Shown here: piece after piece, positions 56,687 through 64,000 of the stretch | Layout: every line of letters begins with the position of its first letter | Numbering within the stretch: the first letter of the stretch is position 1 | NCBI RefSeq assembly: GCF_000721605.1 | Contig: NZ_JOIZ01000017.1 | Span: 62,001-126,000 of the forward strand | Source of the DNA: Streptomyces sp. NRRL S-37 | GTDB lineage: Bacteria > Actinomycetota > Actinomycetes > Streptomycetales > Streptomycetaceae | Direction: 5' to 3' | Length of the DNA: 64,000 bases | Program-made: the position numbers and the translations under genes | The notes under the pieces: model-generated | What the model was told of the DNA's origin: nothing | What the model saw: the letters and a program-made list of their open reading frames with translations, nothing else | Databases searched by the model: none

Positions 56687-58210
56687 TTACGCGGCGAGCC
56701 TCGCCAGGGCCGCGTCGATCCGCGCCAGCGTCTGCTCCTTGCCCAGGACCTCCAGGGACTCGAAGAGCGGCAGGCCGACCGTGCGGCCGGTGACGGCGAC
56801 GCGGACCGGGGCCTGGGCCTTGCCGAGCTTGAGGCCGTGGGCCTCGCCGGCGGCCAGGACGGCCTCCTTGAGGGAGTCCGGGGACGTCCAGTCGGCGGAC
56901 TCCAGCTTCTCCCTGGCCGTGCGGAGCAGGGCGTCGGAGCCCTCCTTCATGGCCTTGTTCCAGGACGCCTCGTCGAAGACCGGCTCCGGCAGGAACAGGA
57001 AGTCGACGTTGTCCGTGATCTCGGAGAGGACCTTGAGGCGGGTCTGCGCGTGCGGGGCGATGGCCGCCCACTTGGCCTCGTCGAAGGCCTCCGGGGCCCA
57101 GGGCGCGAAGGGGGCCTTGAGCCAGGGGGCGCAGCGCTCGGTGAAGTCCTTCACATCCAGCATGCGGATGTGGTCGCCGTTGATCGCCTCGCACTTCTTC
57201 AGGTCGAAGCGGGCCGGGTTCGGCTGCACGTCGGCGACGTCGAAGGCGGCGACCATCTCGTCGATGGAGAAGACGTCCCGGTCGGCGGAGAGCGACCAGC
57301 CGAGCAGGGAGAGGTAGTTGAGGAGGCCCTCGGGGAGGAAGCCGCGCTCGCGGTAGAGGTTGAGGGAGGACTGCGGGTCGCGCTTGGAGAGCTTCTTGTT
57401 GCCCTCGCCCATCACGTACGGCAGGTGGCCGAAGGCGGGGGTCCGCTTGGCGATGCCCAGCTCGGTGAGTGCCTTGTAGAGGGCGATCTGGCGGGGGGTG
57501 GAGGAGAGCAGGTCCTCGCCGCGCAGGACGTGGGTGATCTCCATCAGGGCGTCGTCGACCGGGTTGACCAGCGTGTACAGCGGGGCGCCGTTGGCGCGGA
57601 CGATGCCGTAGTCGGGGACGTTCTCCGGGGTGAAGGTCAGTTCGCCGCGGACCAGGTCGGTGAAGGTGATCGTCTCGTCGGGCATCCGGAAGCGGACGAT
57701 CGGCTCGCGGCCCTGGGCCTTGTACTCCTCGACCTGGGCGTCGGTGAGCTCACGGCAGTGGCCGTCGTAGCCGGAGGGCTTTCCGGCGGCGCGGGCGGCC
57801 TCGCGGCGGCTGTCCAGCTCCTCCTGGGAGCAGTAGCAGCGGTAGGCGTGGCCGGCGTCGAGGAGCTTCGCCGCGACGTCCTTGTAGAGGTCCATGCGCT
57901 GCGACTGGCGGTACGGCGCGTGCGGGCCGCCGACCTCGGGGCCCTCGTCCCAGTCGAAGCCGAGCCAGCGCATCGAGTCGAGCAGCTGGTTGTACGACTC
58001 CTCGGAGTCGCGGGCCGCGTCGGTGTCCTCGATGCGGAAGACCAGGGTGCCGCCGTGGTGCTTGGCGAACGCCCAGTTGAACAGGGCGGTGCGGACCAGG
58101 CCCACATGGGGGTTACCGGTGGGCGACGGGCAGAAACGGACGCGTGGGGGTACCCCCTGTCCGAGCGGAGTCGAGGACTTGGGGGAGGGAGTGCCGGATG
58201 CGCTAGCCAC
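56687..58210 (-). CDS. gltX: Glutamyl-tRNA synthetase
   Basis: 507 aa from the GTG that overlaps the FAH gene's TAG (8 nt). The HIGH-like motif is [20 protein letters not shown] (about 29-48); the KMSKS-like motif is KLSKRD (about 254). C-terminal anticodon-binding domain is present. Residues about 6-24 ([19 protein letters not shown]) precede the conserved core [10 protein letters not shown]; this extra piece is coded by a repeat at 58146-58193. In bacteria lacking GlnRS this enzyme also charges tRNA-Gln with Glu. The tRNA-Glu/Gln cluster lies 1 kb away. Confidence 0.96.
   Translation of the reverse strand: MASASGTPSPKSSTPLGQGVPPRVRFCPSPTGNPHVGLVRTALFNWAFAKHHGGTLVFRIEDTDAARDSEESYNQLLDSMRWLGFDWDEGPEVGGPHAPYRQSQRMDLYKDVAAKLLDAGHAYRCYCSQEELDSRREAARAAGKPSGYDGHCRELTDAQVEEYKAQGREPIVRFRMPDETITFTDLVRGELTFTPENVPDYGIVRANGAPLYTLVNPVDDALMEITHVLRGEDLLSSTPRQIALYKALTELGIAKRTPAFGHLPYVMGEGNKKLSKRDPQSSLNLYRERGFLPEGLLNYLSLLGWSLSADRDVFSIDEMVAAFDVADVQPNPARFDLKKCEAINGDHIRMLDVKDFTERCAPWLKAPFAPWAPEAFDEAKWAAIAPHAQTRLKVLSEITDNVDFLFLPEPVFDEASWNKAMKEGSDALLRTAREKLESADWTSPDSLKEAVLAAGEAHGLKLGKAQAPVRVAVTGRTVGLPLFESLEVLGKEQTLARIDAALARLAA
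58146..58193. repeat. GGGGGTACCCCC/CTTGGGGGAGG repeat, copy D, inside gltX 5' end
   Basis: GGGGGTACCCCCTGTCCGAG then a CTTGGGGGAGGGAGTGCC end: the same hairpin-forming parts as in copies A and B. It is inside the gltX coding sequence and specifies its N-terminal extension. Confidence 0.75.
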
Positions 58211-58988
58211 GCTTGACAACCTTGTTGGTGAGAGTGCCGATGCCTTCGATGGTGACGGCGACCTCGTCGCCGACGTTGAGGGGGCCGACCCCGGCCGGGG
58301 TGCCCGTGAGGACGACGTCGCCCGGGAGCAGCGTCATGGCCTCGGAGATGTTGACGATCAGGTCCTCGATGGAGTGGATCATCTCGCTGGTGCGGCCGAG
58401 CTGGCGCTGGGCGCCGTTGACCGTGAGCTGGATGGTCAGGTCGCCGGCGGCGGCGATGTCGATGTCCGTCTCCACCCAGGGGCCGAGCGGGCAGGAGGTG
58501 TCGAAGCCCTTGGCCCGGGCCCACTGCTTCTCGCGTTTCTGGACGTCGCGCGCGGTGATGTCGTTGGCGCAGGTGTAGCCGAAGATCACGTCCTTGACGC
58601 GCTCGCGCGGGACCTCGCGGCACATCCGGCCGATGACCACGGCCAGCTCGGCCTCGTGGTGCACGTCCTGGGAGAAGGAGGGGTACTGGATCTCGTCGCC
58701 GGGGCCGATGACGGAGGTGGAGGGCTTGAAGAAGGCGAACGGGGCGTCGGGCACCTCGTTGCCGAGTTCCCTGGCGTGTTCGGCGTAGTTGCGGCCGAAG
58801 GCCACCACCTTGTTGGGGAGCACCGGGGGCAGCAGCCTGACCTTGCTCACCGGGACCTTGGTGCCGGAGAGCTCGAAGTCCGCGAACGGGATGCCCTTGA
58901 TGATGTCCAGGACGAGTTCGTCCTGCTTCTCGCCCTCGACCGCGCCGAAGGCGACGTTCCCGTCGATGGAGAATCTGGCGATGCGCAC
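58203..58988 (-). CDS. Fumarylacetoacetate hydrolase (FAH) family protein
   Basis: 261 aa, ATG start. FAH metal-site motifs include [20 protein letters not shown] (about 103-122), [20 protein letters not shown] (about 133-152) and [20 protein letters not shown] (about 225-244). Family members act on 2-keto-3-enol or 5-oxo acids; substrate unknown. Precedes gltX and is coupled to it by overlap. Confidence 0.92.
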   Translation of the reverse strand: MRIARFSIDGNVAFGAVEGEKQDELVLDIIKGIPFADFELSGTKVPVSKVRLLPPVLPNKVVAFGRNYAEHARELGNEVPDAPFAFFKPSTSVIGPGDEIQYPSFSQDVHHEAELAVVIGRMCREVPRERVKDVIFGYTCANDITARDVQKREKQWARAKGFDTSCPLGPWVETDIDIAAAGDLTIQLTVNGAQRQLGRTSEMIHSIEDLIVNISEAMTLLPGDVVLTGTPAGVGPLNVGDEVAVTIEGIGTLTNKVVKRG

Positions 58989-59072
58989 GGGATGCTTGTC
59001 CCCTTGACCGAATCGGCTGACGTCTGACGCCCCAGGCTAACGCGGCAGGGGTCCGCGCCCCGCGCAATGACG

Positions 59073-59104
59073 AGGGGCGTCCCCGTCGCCGTGGGGACGC
59101 CCCT
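59073..59104 (-). terminator. Terminator downstream of the 62-aa gene
   Basis: AGGGGCGTCCCC-8-nt loop-GGGGACGCCCCT (12-bp stem), between the small gene and FAH. Confidence 0.85.
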
Positions 59105-59140
59105 TGAGTATTTCGCGGCCGGTGCGCGTATGGACCGGTG

Positions 59141-59329
59141 TCACTCCGCGGCGGCGGCCGCGGCCGGGATCTCCATGAGGATGGTGCGCTTGGGGTTGGC
59201 AGTCTGGGCCGGGAGGTCGACGGTGTGCTCCTGCTGGACCGGTGTCCGCAGTTCATCGGCGCCGTCGAGGTGGGCCAGCGTGGTGCGCCGCGGGTTGGCG
59301 ATCTTGTGGAACATCATCGTCGTCTTCAC
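59141..59329 (-). CDS. Small protein with duplicated ANPRRTTL-type motif
   Basis: 62 aa from GTG; an internal ATG at 59317 is possible. Sequence has two related segments: ANPRRTTLAHL (about 11-21) and ANPKRTILMEI (about 44-54). The end is poly-Ala. No signal peptide or cysteines. I do not recognise the family. Its size and repeated core are unusual; a precursor peptide is possible but unproven. Confidence 0.65.
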   Translation of the reverse strand: MKTTMMFHKIANPRRTTLAHLDGADELRTPVQQEHTVDLPAQTANPKRTILMEIPAAAAAAE

Positions 59330-59933
59330 TGTTTACTTGACCCTGTCCTGTTCACGGGCGCCCGGAGGGGGTATGTGACCCCGGTGAGGGCGCGGCTTGT
59401 CGGTTTTGCCATCCCTGTAAAGCGTCAGGCTAAACATGGGATTCCCCGCCGACTTCGGCCGAGCCCCCGATCAGGGTGTGAGTTTGCTCACGGATTGCTG
59501 GACAAATCACCCATTCCGACTCGATCCCCGAGGAGACGGAATCGGACATTCACCACCTGAAGCCACCATTCCGCTCCTGATCATGGCGACTGGGACACCC
59601 GGACGGGCCCGCCGACTCGCGGACATACGTCCCTTATGGAGGGGATCCCTTTCTACCCGCGGTGACTCATCACTCACGCGGTGTCACGTATCTCACGGGT
59701 AAGCCCGTGGGCCTTGTTGGAGATCCTGCACTGTGCTGGAATTCCACGGAACCGCCGCAGGATCGAGCCGGCGCACAGGGGGCGCACAGACGCGCCGAGT
59801 GGCGGGCGAGAAGGGGGAACCAGCGCCGGTCACTCACGACCACCACGGGGCGTATTCAGGGCGCCCCCATGACGCCGACACCGTGCCTCGCCGTTCACGC
59901 GGAGGGGTGCCTGGTTCAGAGGTTGCGACGCTA
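59330..59933. other. 604-nt promoter interval upstream of cvnA
   Basis: No gene: an upstream frame to 59733 is open but lacks a ribosome site. GTGAG-TTTG-CTCAC (59478-59491) and CACGGG-TAAG-CCCGTG (59694-59709) are inverted repeats and could be regulatory. AT content is elevated at 59480-59560. Confidence 0.5.
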
Positions 59934-62900
59934 GTGCAGGGACGTTTCAAGAGGGATGGCAGCGCTTCGGCAGAGCCGGAGCCGCAGGGCGGGACCGGTC
60001 CCAAGGCCGTCGGCTCCTCGCCCCAGCACGCCCAGAACCAGGGCCCGGACGCGGCCGGGAAGGGCGGTGAGGGCACCGGCGCCGCCGCGTCGGGTCCGGC
60101 GCCGGCCGCCCCGAAGGGTCCGGCCGGCCCGGGGCCGCGAATAGCCCTGCGGAACTGGCGGATCTCGACCCGTCTGGTGTCGCTGCTCGCCCTCCCGGTG
60201 GTCGCGGCCACCTCGCTGGGCGCGCTGCGTATCAACCAGTCGCTGGACGACATCCAGCAGCTCGACAACATGAAGCTGCTGACGGACATGACCAAGCAGG
60301 CCACCGAACTGGCCCACGCGCTCCAGGAGGAGCGCGACCAGTCGGCCGGCCCGCTGGCGCACGGCGGCAAGGCCACGGACTTCTCGGTCAAGGGCTACCG
60401 CGAGAAGACCGACCGGGCGCGCAACCTCTTCATCGACAGCTCCGAGGAGATCGACGACGCCAGCAAGGACGGCAACCTCAAGGGCGTCCGCGACAACCTG
60501 GTGCAGCTCGCCGGTGAACTGGGCGAGCTGGAGAAGATCCGCAACACGGCGTTCCAGTCGGAGGAGAACTCCACCCAGACCGTCGAGGGCTACCACCGCC
60601 TGATCGAGAAGCTGGTCGAGCTCTCGCAGGACATGGCGGAGGCCACCAGCAACCCCGAGATGATCCAGCGCACCCGTGCCCTGGCGTCCTTCTCCTCCGC
60701 CAAGGAGTACGCGTCGATCCAGCGCGCGGTCCTCGCCGCGGCGCTGCCCACCAGCAACACCACCAAGGGCAAGCTCTCCGACAACGACCGGCTCTACGCC
60801 GAGTCCGCGCTGGCGAGCCAGAAGTCCGAGATCCGCAGCTTCAAGAGCATCTACGGCGATGTCGCCGCCACCGAGCTGCTGCTGCCGATCGAGGAGGGCA
60901 ACAGCACGATCAAGGCCACCGACGAGTACGCCGGGCGTGCCCTGGCCTCGGAGTTCGGCCTGACCTCGGTGGGCGCGCGGTCCTACCGCGACTGGCTGGA
61001 CGACAGCTCCATCAAGCTCCAGCAGATGAAGAACATCGAGCTCTATCTGCTCGAGGACATGGAACAGCAGGCCCGTGAGCTGCGCAGCGCCACCGAGCGC
61101 GACGCGATCATCTCCGGTGTGCTGATCCTGCTCGTGCTCGGCGTGTCGCTGGTCGGCGCCTTCGTCGTGGCCCGCTCCATGATCCGCTCGCTGCGCCGGC
61201 TGGAGGACACCGCCACCAAGGTCGCCCAGGAACGCCTGCCCGAGCTGGTCAAGCAGCTCTCCGAGTCCGACCCGCAGGACGTCGACACGTCCGTGGAGTC
61301 GGTCGGCGTGCACTCCCGGGACGAGATCGGCAAGGTGGCCGCGGCCTTCGACGACGTGCACCGCGAGGCGGTCCGCCTCGCCGCCGAGCAGGCCCTGCTG
61401 CGGGGCAACGTCAACGCGATGTTCACCAACCTCTCGCGCCGCTCCCAGGGCCTCATCCAGCGTCAGCTCTCGCTCATCTCCGAACTGGAGTCCCGCGAGG
61501 CCGACCCGGACCAGCTCTCCTCGCTGTTCAAGCTCGACCACCTCGCCACGCGTATGCGCCGTAACGGTGAGAACCTCCTCGTCCTCGCGGGTGAGGAGCC
61601 CGGCCGCCGGTGGACCCGTCCGGTCCCGCTGGTCGACGTGCTCCGTGCCGCCGCGTCCGAGGTGGAGCAGTACGAGCGCATCGAGCTGGCCTCGGTGCCG
61701 AGCACCGAAGTGGCCGGCCGCGTGGTCAACGACCTCGTGCACCTGCTCGCCGAGCTGCTGGAGAACGCGACATCGTTCTCCTCGCCGCAGACCAAGGTCA
61801 AGGTCACCGGTCACGCGCTGCCCGACGGCCGGGTGCTGATCGAGATCCACGACACCGGTATCGGTCTGTCGCCGGAGGACCTGGCGGCGATCAACGAGCG
61901 GCTCGCCGCGCCGCCCACCGTGGACGTCTCCGTCTCCCGCCGCATGGGTCTGTTCGTGGTCGGCCGGCTGTCGCAGCGTCACGGCATCCGCATCCAGCTC
62001 CGCCCGTCCGACTCCGGTGGTACGACCGCGCTGGTCATGCTGCCCGTGGACGTCGCCCAGGGCGGCAAGAAGCCGCAGGGCAAGCCGGGTCAGCCGGGTG
62101 CGGGCGGCGGTGGTCCCGCCGCCGCGCAGGCCGCCGCGGGCGCCGCGGCCGCACGGCGTGCCGCCGGGGCCGGCCAGTCCGCGGGCGGTGCCCTCGGCGC
62201 CGGCGCGCCCGGTGGCGGCCGGCTCGGTGCCGGTCAGGGTCCGCGGGCCGCGCTGCCCGGACGGGACGGCGTGGGCCGGCCCGACGGAGCGCGGGGGCCG
62301 CAGGGCCAGCCGGCCAACTCCACGCCGTCGCTGTTCGACCGGGGTGCTCCCGGTGCGGCTCCGCAGGGCCGTCCGGCTCCGGCCGGCTTCGGCGGCCAGG
62401 CGCCCGGTGCCCCGCAGCAGGGCATGCAGGCCGCGGGTCCGAACGGACAGCAGGACCAGGACGCCTTCGGTGGCGGCCGCGGCCAGGTGCCGCCGCAGCG
62501 CGGCGGCGGAAAGCCCGAGCGCTCCCGCCGTCCGCAGCTTCCGCCGCGCGGCGGTGCGCGCCCGGAGCTGCCCGGCGGTGACCAGCAGCAGCCGCGCATG
62601 CCGAGCTGGAGCGACGAGAACGCCCAGCCGCCGGTGCCGCGCGCCTCGCTGGACGCCCCGCGCGGTCACGAGGAGCCGGACACCGCCCGGACCTCGGCCA
62701 TGCCCCGGTTCGACGACCGGCAGGGCCCCGGTGCCACGGCGGAGATGCCCCGGTTCGACGACCGTCAGAACCCCGGTGCGCCCGCCTACGGCGCCCCGCA
62801 GAACACGGGCCAGTACGCCCGGCCCGGCGCGAACGGTGCCCAGGACACGGGCCAGTACGCCCAGCCGGGTGCGAACGGTGCCCAGGACACCGGCCAGTAC

Positions 62901-63884
62901 GCCCAGCCCGGCGCGAACGGTGCCCAGGACACCGGCCAGTACGCCCAACCCGGCGCGAACGGTGCCCAGGACACGGGCCAGTACGCCCAGCCCGGCGCGA
63001 ACGGCGCCCAGGACACCGGCTCGTACGCCCGGCCCGGCGCGAACGGTTCCCAGAACACGGATCCGTTCCTCCGCGGTGACATCTTCGGCGCCCCGCAGGG
63101 TGGTCCGGGCGGGCAGAACCCGGCCGCGACGGGCCGGTTCCCCGCCCCGCAGGGCTACGACAACGGCTCCACCGGCCAGTTCCAGATGCCGGGCCAGGAC
63201 AACGGTGCCACGGGCCGTCACTCCCTCCCGGAGCGTCCGAACGCCGCGGACCCGGCCGTCACCGGCCAGTACGAGCGTCCGCAGCCGAACGGCACGCACG
63301 GAGCCGGCCCGGCCGCCCCGCGTCCGCCGGCCCCGCAGCAGGGCCCCGGCGGTGCCGCGCAGCGGCCCGACGGGCGCGCGGTGTCCGACGCGTGGGCGCT
63401 GCCGCCCGCGTCCGGTCCGGGCGACGGCCGTACGCCGCTGTACGACACGCTGGAGACCAACTGGTTCCACGGTGGCGGGCAGGAGCAGGGCAACGCCTCG
63501 GCTCCGGCACCCCAGCAGCAGCACCAGCCCCAGCAGCCGCAGCAGCCGCAGCAGCCGCAGGGCCCCACCGGCCCGCAGCGGTCCGCTGCCACCGCCTGGC
63601 GCAGCTCGCCCAACGACGAGCTGGTCCGGCAGGCCGAACGCGTCCGGCAGCCGGCCGCGGGCGGCGTCACCACCTCCGGCCTGCCGCGCCGGGTGCCCAA
63701 GGCGAACCTCGTCCCGGGCACGGCTCAGCAGCAACAGCACCAGAGCGGTCCTCAGGTCTCGCGCGCCCCCGATGACGTGCGCGGCCGGCTGACCAATCTC
63801 CGTCGGGGTATCGCACAGGGTCGTCAGGCCGGCACCACCCAGACCGGCAGCTTCCCGAACCCCACTCACCAGCAGGAGCGTTAG
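59934..63884 (+). CDS. cvnA: Conservon histidine kinase CvnA (nitrate/nitrite-sensor-like)
   Basis: 1316 aa from GTG (VQGRFKRDGSASAEPEP); the frame is open farther upstream but AGAGG lies before this GTG. Two membrane helices (about 78-97, 393-416) flank a NIT-type sensor domain (about 100-390). A HAMP-like segment follows, then the kinase with LVHLLAELLENATSFSSPQT (N-box) and HDTGIGLSPEDLAAINER. A phospho-accepting His in standard context is not obvious to me. The last 550 residues are a Pro/Gly/Gln-rich tail with a 14-aa tandem repeat. Conservons couple such kinases to a small GTPase (cvnD); only cvnA and part of cvnB are visible. Confidence 0.92.
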   Translation: MQGRFKRDGSASAEPEPQGGTGPKAVGSSPQHAQNQGPDAAGKGGEGTGAAASGPAPAAPKGPAGPGPRIALRNWRISTRLVSLLALPVVAATSLGALRINQSLDDIQQLDNMKLLTDMTKQATELAHALQEERDQSAGPLAHGGKATDFSVKGYREKTDRARNLFIDSSEEIDDASKDGNLKGVRDNLVQLAGELGELEKIRNTAFQSEENSTQTVEGYHRLIEKLVELSQDMAEATSNPEMIQRTRALASFSSAKEYASIQRAVLAAALPTSNTTKGKLSDNDRLYAESALASQKSEIRSFKSIYGDVAATELLLPIEEGNSTIKATDEYAGRALASEFGLTSVGARSYRDWLDDSSIKLQQMKNIELYLLEDMEQQARELRSATERDAIISGVLILLVLGVSLVGAFVVARSMIRSLRRLEDTATKVAQERLPELVKQLSESDPQDVDTSVESVGVHSRDEIGKVAAAFDDVHREAVRLAAEQALLRGNVNAMFTNLSRRSQGLIQRQLSLISELESREADPDQLSSLFKLDHLATRMRRNGENLLVLAGEEPGRRWTRPVPLVDVLRAAASEVEQYERIELASVPSTEVAGRVVNDLVHLLAELLENATSFSSPQTKVKVTGHALPDGRVLIEIHDTGIGLSPEDLAAINERLAAPPTVDVSVSRRMGLFVVGRLSQRHGIRIQLRPSDSGGTTALVMLPVDVAQGGKKPQGKPGQPGAGGGGPAAAQAAAGAAAARRAAGAGQSAGGALGAGAPGGGRLGAGQGPRAALPGRDGVGRPDGARGPQGQPANSTPSLFDRGAPGAAPQGRPAPAGFGGQAPGAPQQGMQAAGPNGQQDQDAFGGGRGQVPPQRGGGKPERSRRPQLPPRGGARPELPGGDQQQPRMPSWSDENAQPPVPRASLDAPRGHEEPDTARTSAMPRFDDRQGPGATAEMPRFDDRQNPGAPAYGAPQNTGQYARPGANGAQDTGQYAQPGANGAQDTGQYAQPGANGAQDTGQYAQPGANGAQDTGQYAQPGANGAQDTGSYARPGANGSQNTDPFLRGDIFGAPQGGPGGQNPAATGRFPAPQGYDNGSTGQFQMPGQDNGATGRHSLPERPNAADPAVTGQYERPQPNGTHGAGPAAPRPPAPQQGPGGAAQRPDGRAVSDAWALPPASGPGDGRTPLYDTLETNWFHGGGQEQGNASAPAPQQQHQPQQPQQPQQPQGPTGPQRSAATAWRSSPNDELVRQAERVRQPAAGGVTTSGLPRRVPKANLVPGTAQQQQHQSGPQVSRAPDDVRGRLTNLRRGIAQGRQAGTTQTGSFPNPTHQQER
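62802..63053 (+). repeat. Six tandem 42-bp units in the cvnA tail
   Basis: Units encode [ND]TGQYA[QR]PGANGAQ; six copies by my count, nearly identical in DNA, last copy divergent (GSYARPGANGSQ). High identity suggests recent expansion or contraction, so copy number may vary between strains. Confidence 0.95.
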
Positions 63885-64000
63885 TTGAGCCCGATGAGCC
63901 AGGCGGCACAGAACCTCAACTGGTTGATCACCAACTTCGTGGACAACACCCCCGGGGTGTCCCACACCGTCGTCGTGTCCGCCGACGGTCTTCTGCTGGC
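63885..64000 (+). CDS. cvnB: Roadblock/LC7-domain protein CvnB (partial, C-terminus outside window)
   Basis: Only about 38 residues visible: MSQAAQNLNWLITNFVDNTP then GVSHTVVVSADGLLLA, the start of a roadblock/LC7 domain. GGAG lies 6 nt before a TTG at 63885 and 15 nt before an ATG at 63894; I use the TTG, though ATG is possible. It abuts cvnA, matching conservon order A-B-C-D. Roadblock proteins regulate the small GTPase CvnD. Confidence 0.88.
   Translation, partial: MSPMSQAAQNLNWLITNFVDNTPGVSHTVVVSADGLLL

Noticed and set aside
59733..59933. N-terminal extension of cvnA
   Set aside because: Open frame but low-quality start and no ribosome site; the GTG at 59934 with AGAGG is better.

Overview
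The window is a high-GC actinomycete chromosome segment. Gene content and order match the conserved core region of Streptomyces: whiG, a four-gene sip cluster, amtB-glnK-glnD, nsdA, glcP, smc, rnc, hupS, leuCD/ndgR, tRNA-Glu/Gln, gltX and a cvn conservon. GC-rich third codon positions, many GTG starts, 1-8 nt stop/start overlaps and GC-rich hairpin terminators agree with this. The gene order resembles the S. coelicolor SCO554x-SCO562x interval as I remember it; this was not checked by alignment.

Left part (1-12 kb), mostly minus strand: a truncated TetR regulator; whiG (sporulation sigma factor); dprA-comM-yraN (DNA uptake/processing type); a DUF2469 protein; a Nudix hydrolase; four consecutive type I signal peptidases (sipW, sipX, sipY, sipZ); then rplS, trmD, rimM, khpA and rpsP (ribosome and tRNA maturation).

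12-26 kb: a SprT-like metallopeptidase; a methyltransferase on the plus strand; ffh and ftsY (both halves of the SRP targeting system); the nitrogen operon amtB-glnK-glnD with an array of GlnR-type half-sites upstream; nsdA; a small Prim-Pol-like protein; the glucose permease glcP. Between glnD and ffh lie two hairpin repeats 62 nt apart that look like a type I-E CRISPR relic.

26-43 kb: smc, a tiny coiled-coil protein, acylphosphatase, a membrane-anchored CAP-domain protein, a flavodoxin-like NAD(P)H reductase with a divergent HxlR regulator, mutM-rnc-rpmF-DUF177, a DivIVA/AtpF-like coiled-coil protein, coaD-rsmD, recG, and a FakA/YloV-like DAK-domain protein.

43-64 kb: rpmB, thiD-thiL, a stand-alone RAM domain, a lipoprotein, ddl, gpsA-plsC, cofC (coenzyme F420), hupS, leuC-leuD with divergent ndgR, five tRNAs (three Glu, two Gln) close to gltX, a HAD phosphatase, a FAH-family hydrolase, a 62-aa protein with a duplicated motif, and the first two genes of a conservon (nitrate-sensor-like kinase cvnA and roadblock cvnB, cut by the window end).

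The most unusual signals are small elements rather than new gene clusters. They are: the CRISPR-like pair; a family of interspersed intergenic repeats, one copy forming the 5' coding part of gltX and a related unit sitting inside the SMC hinge; a 42-bp tandem repeat in the CvnA tail; and several near-perfect operators. I found no unmistakably new multi-gene system.
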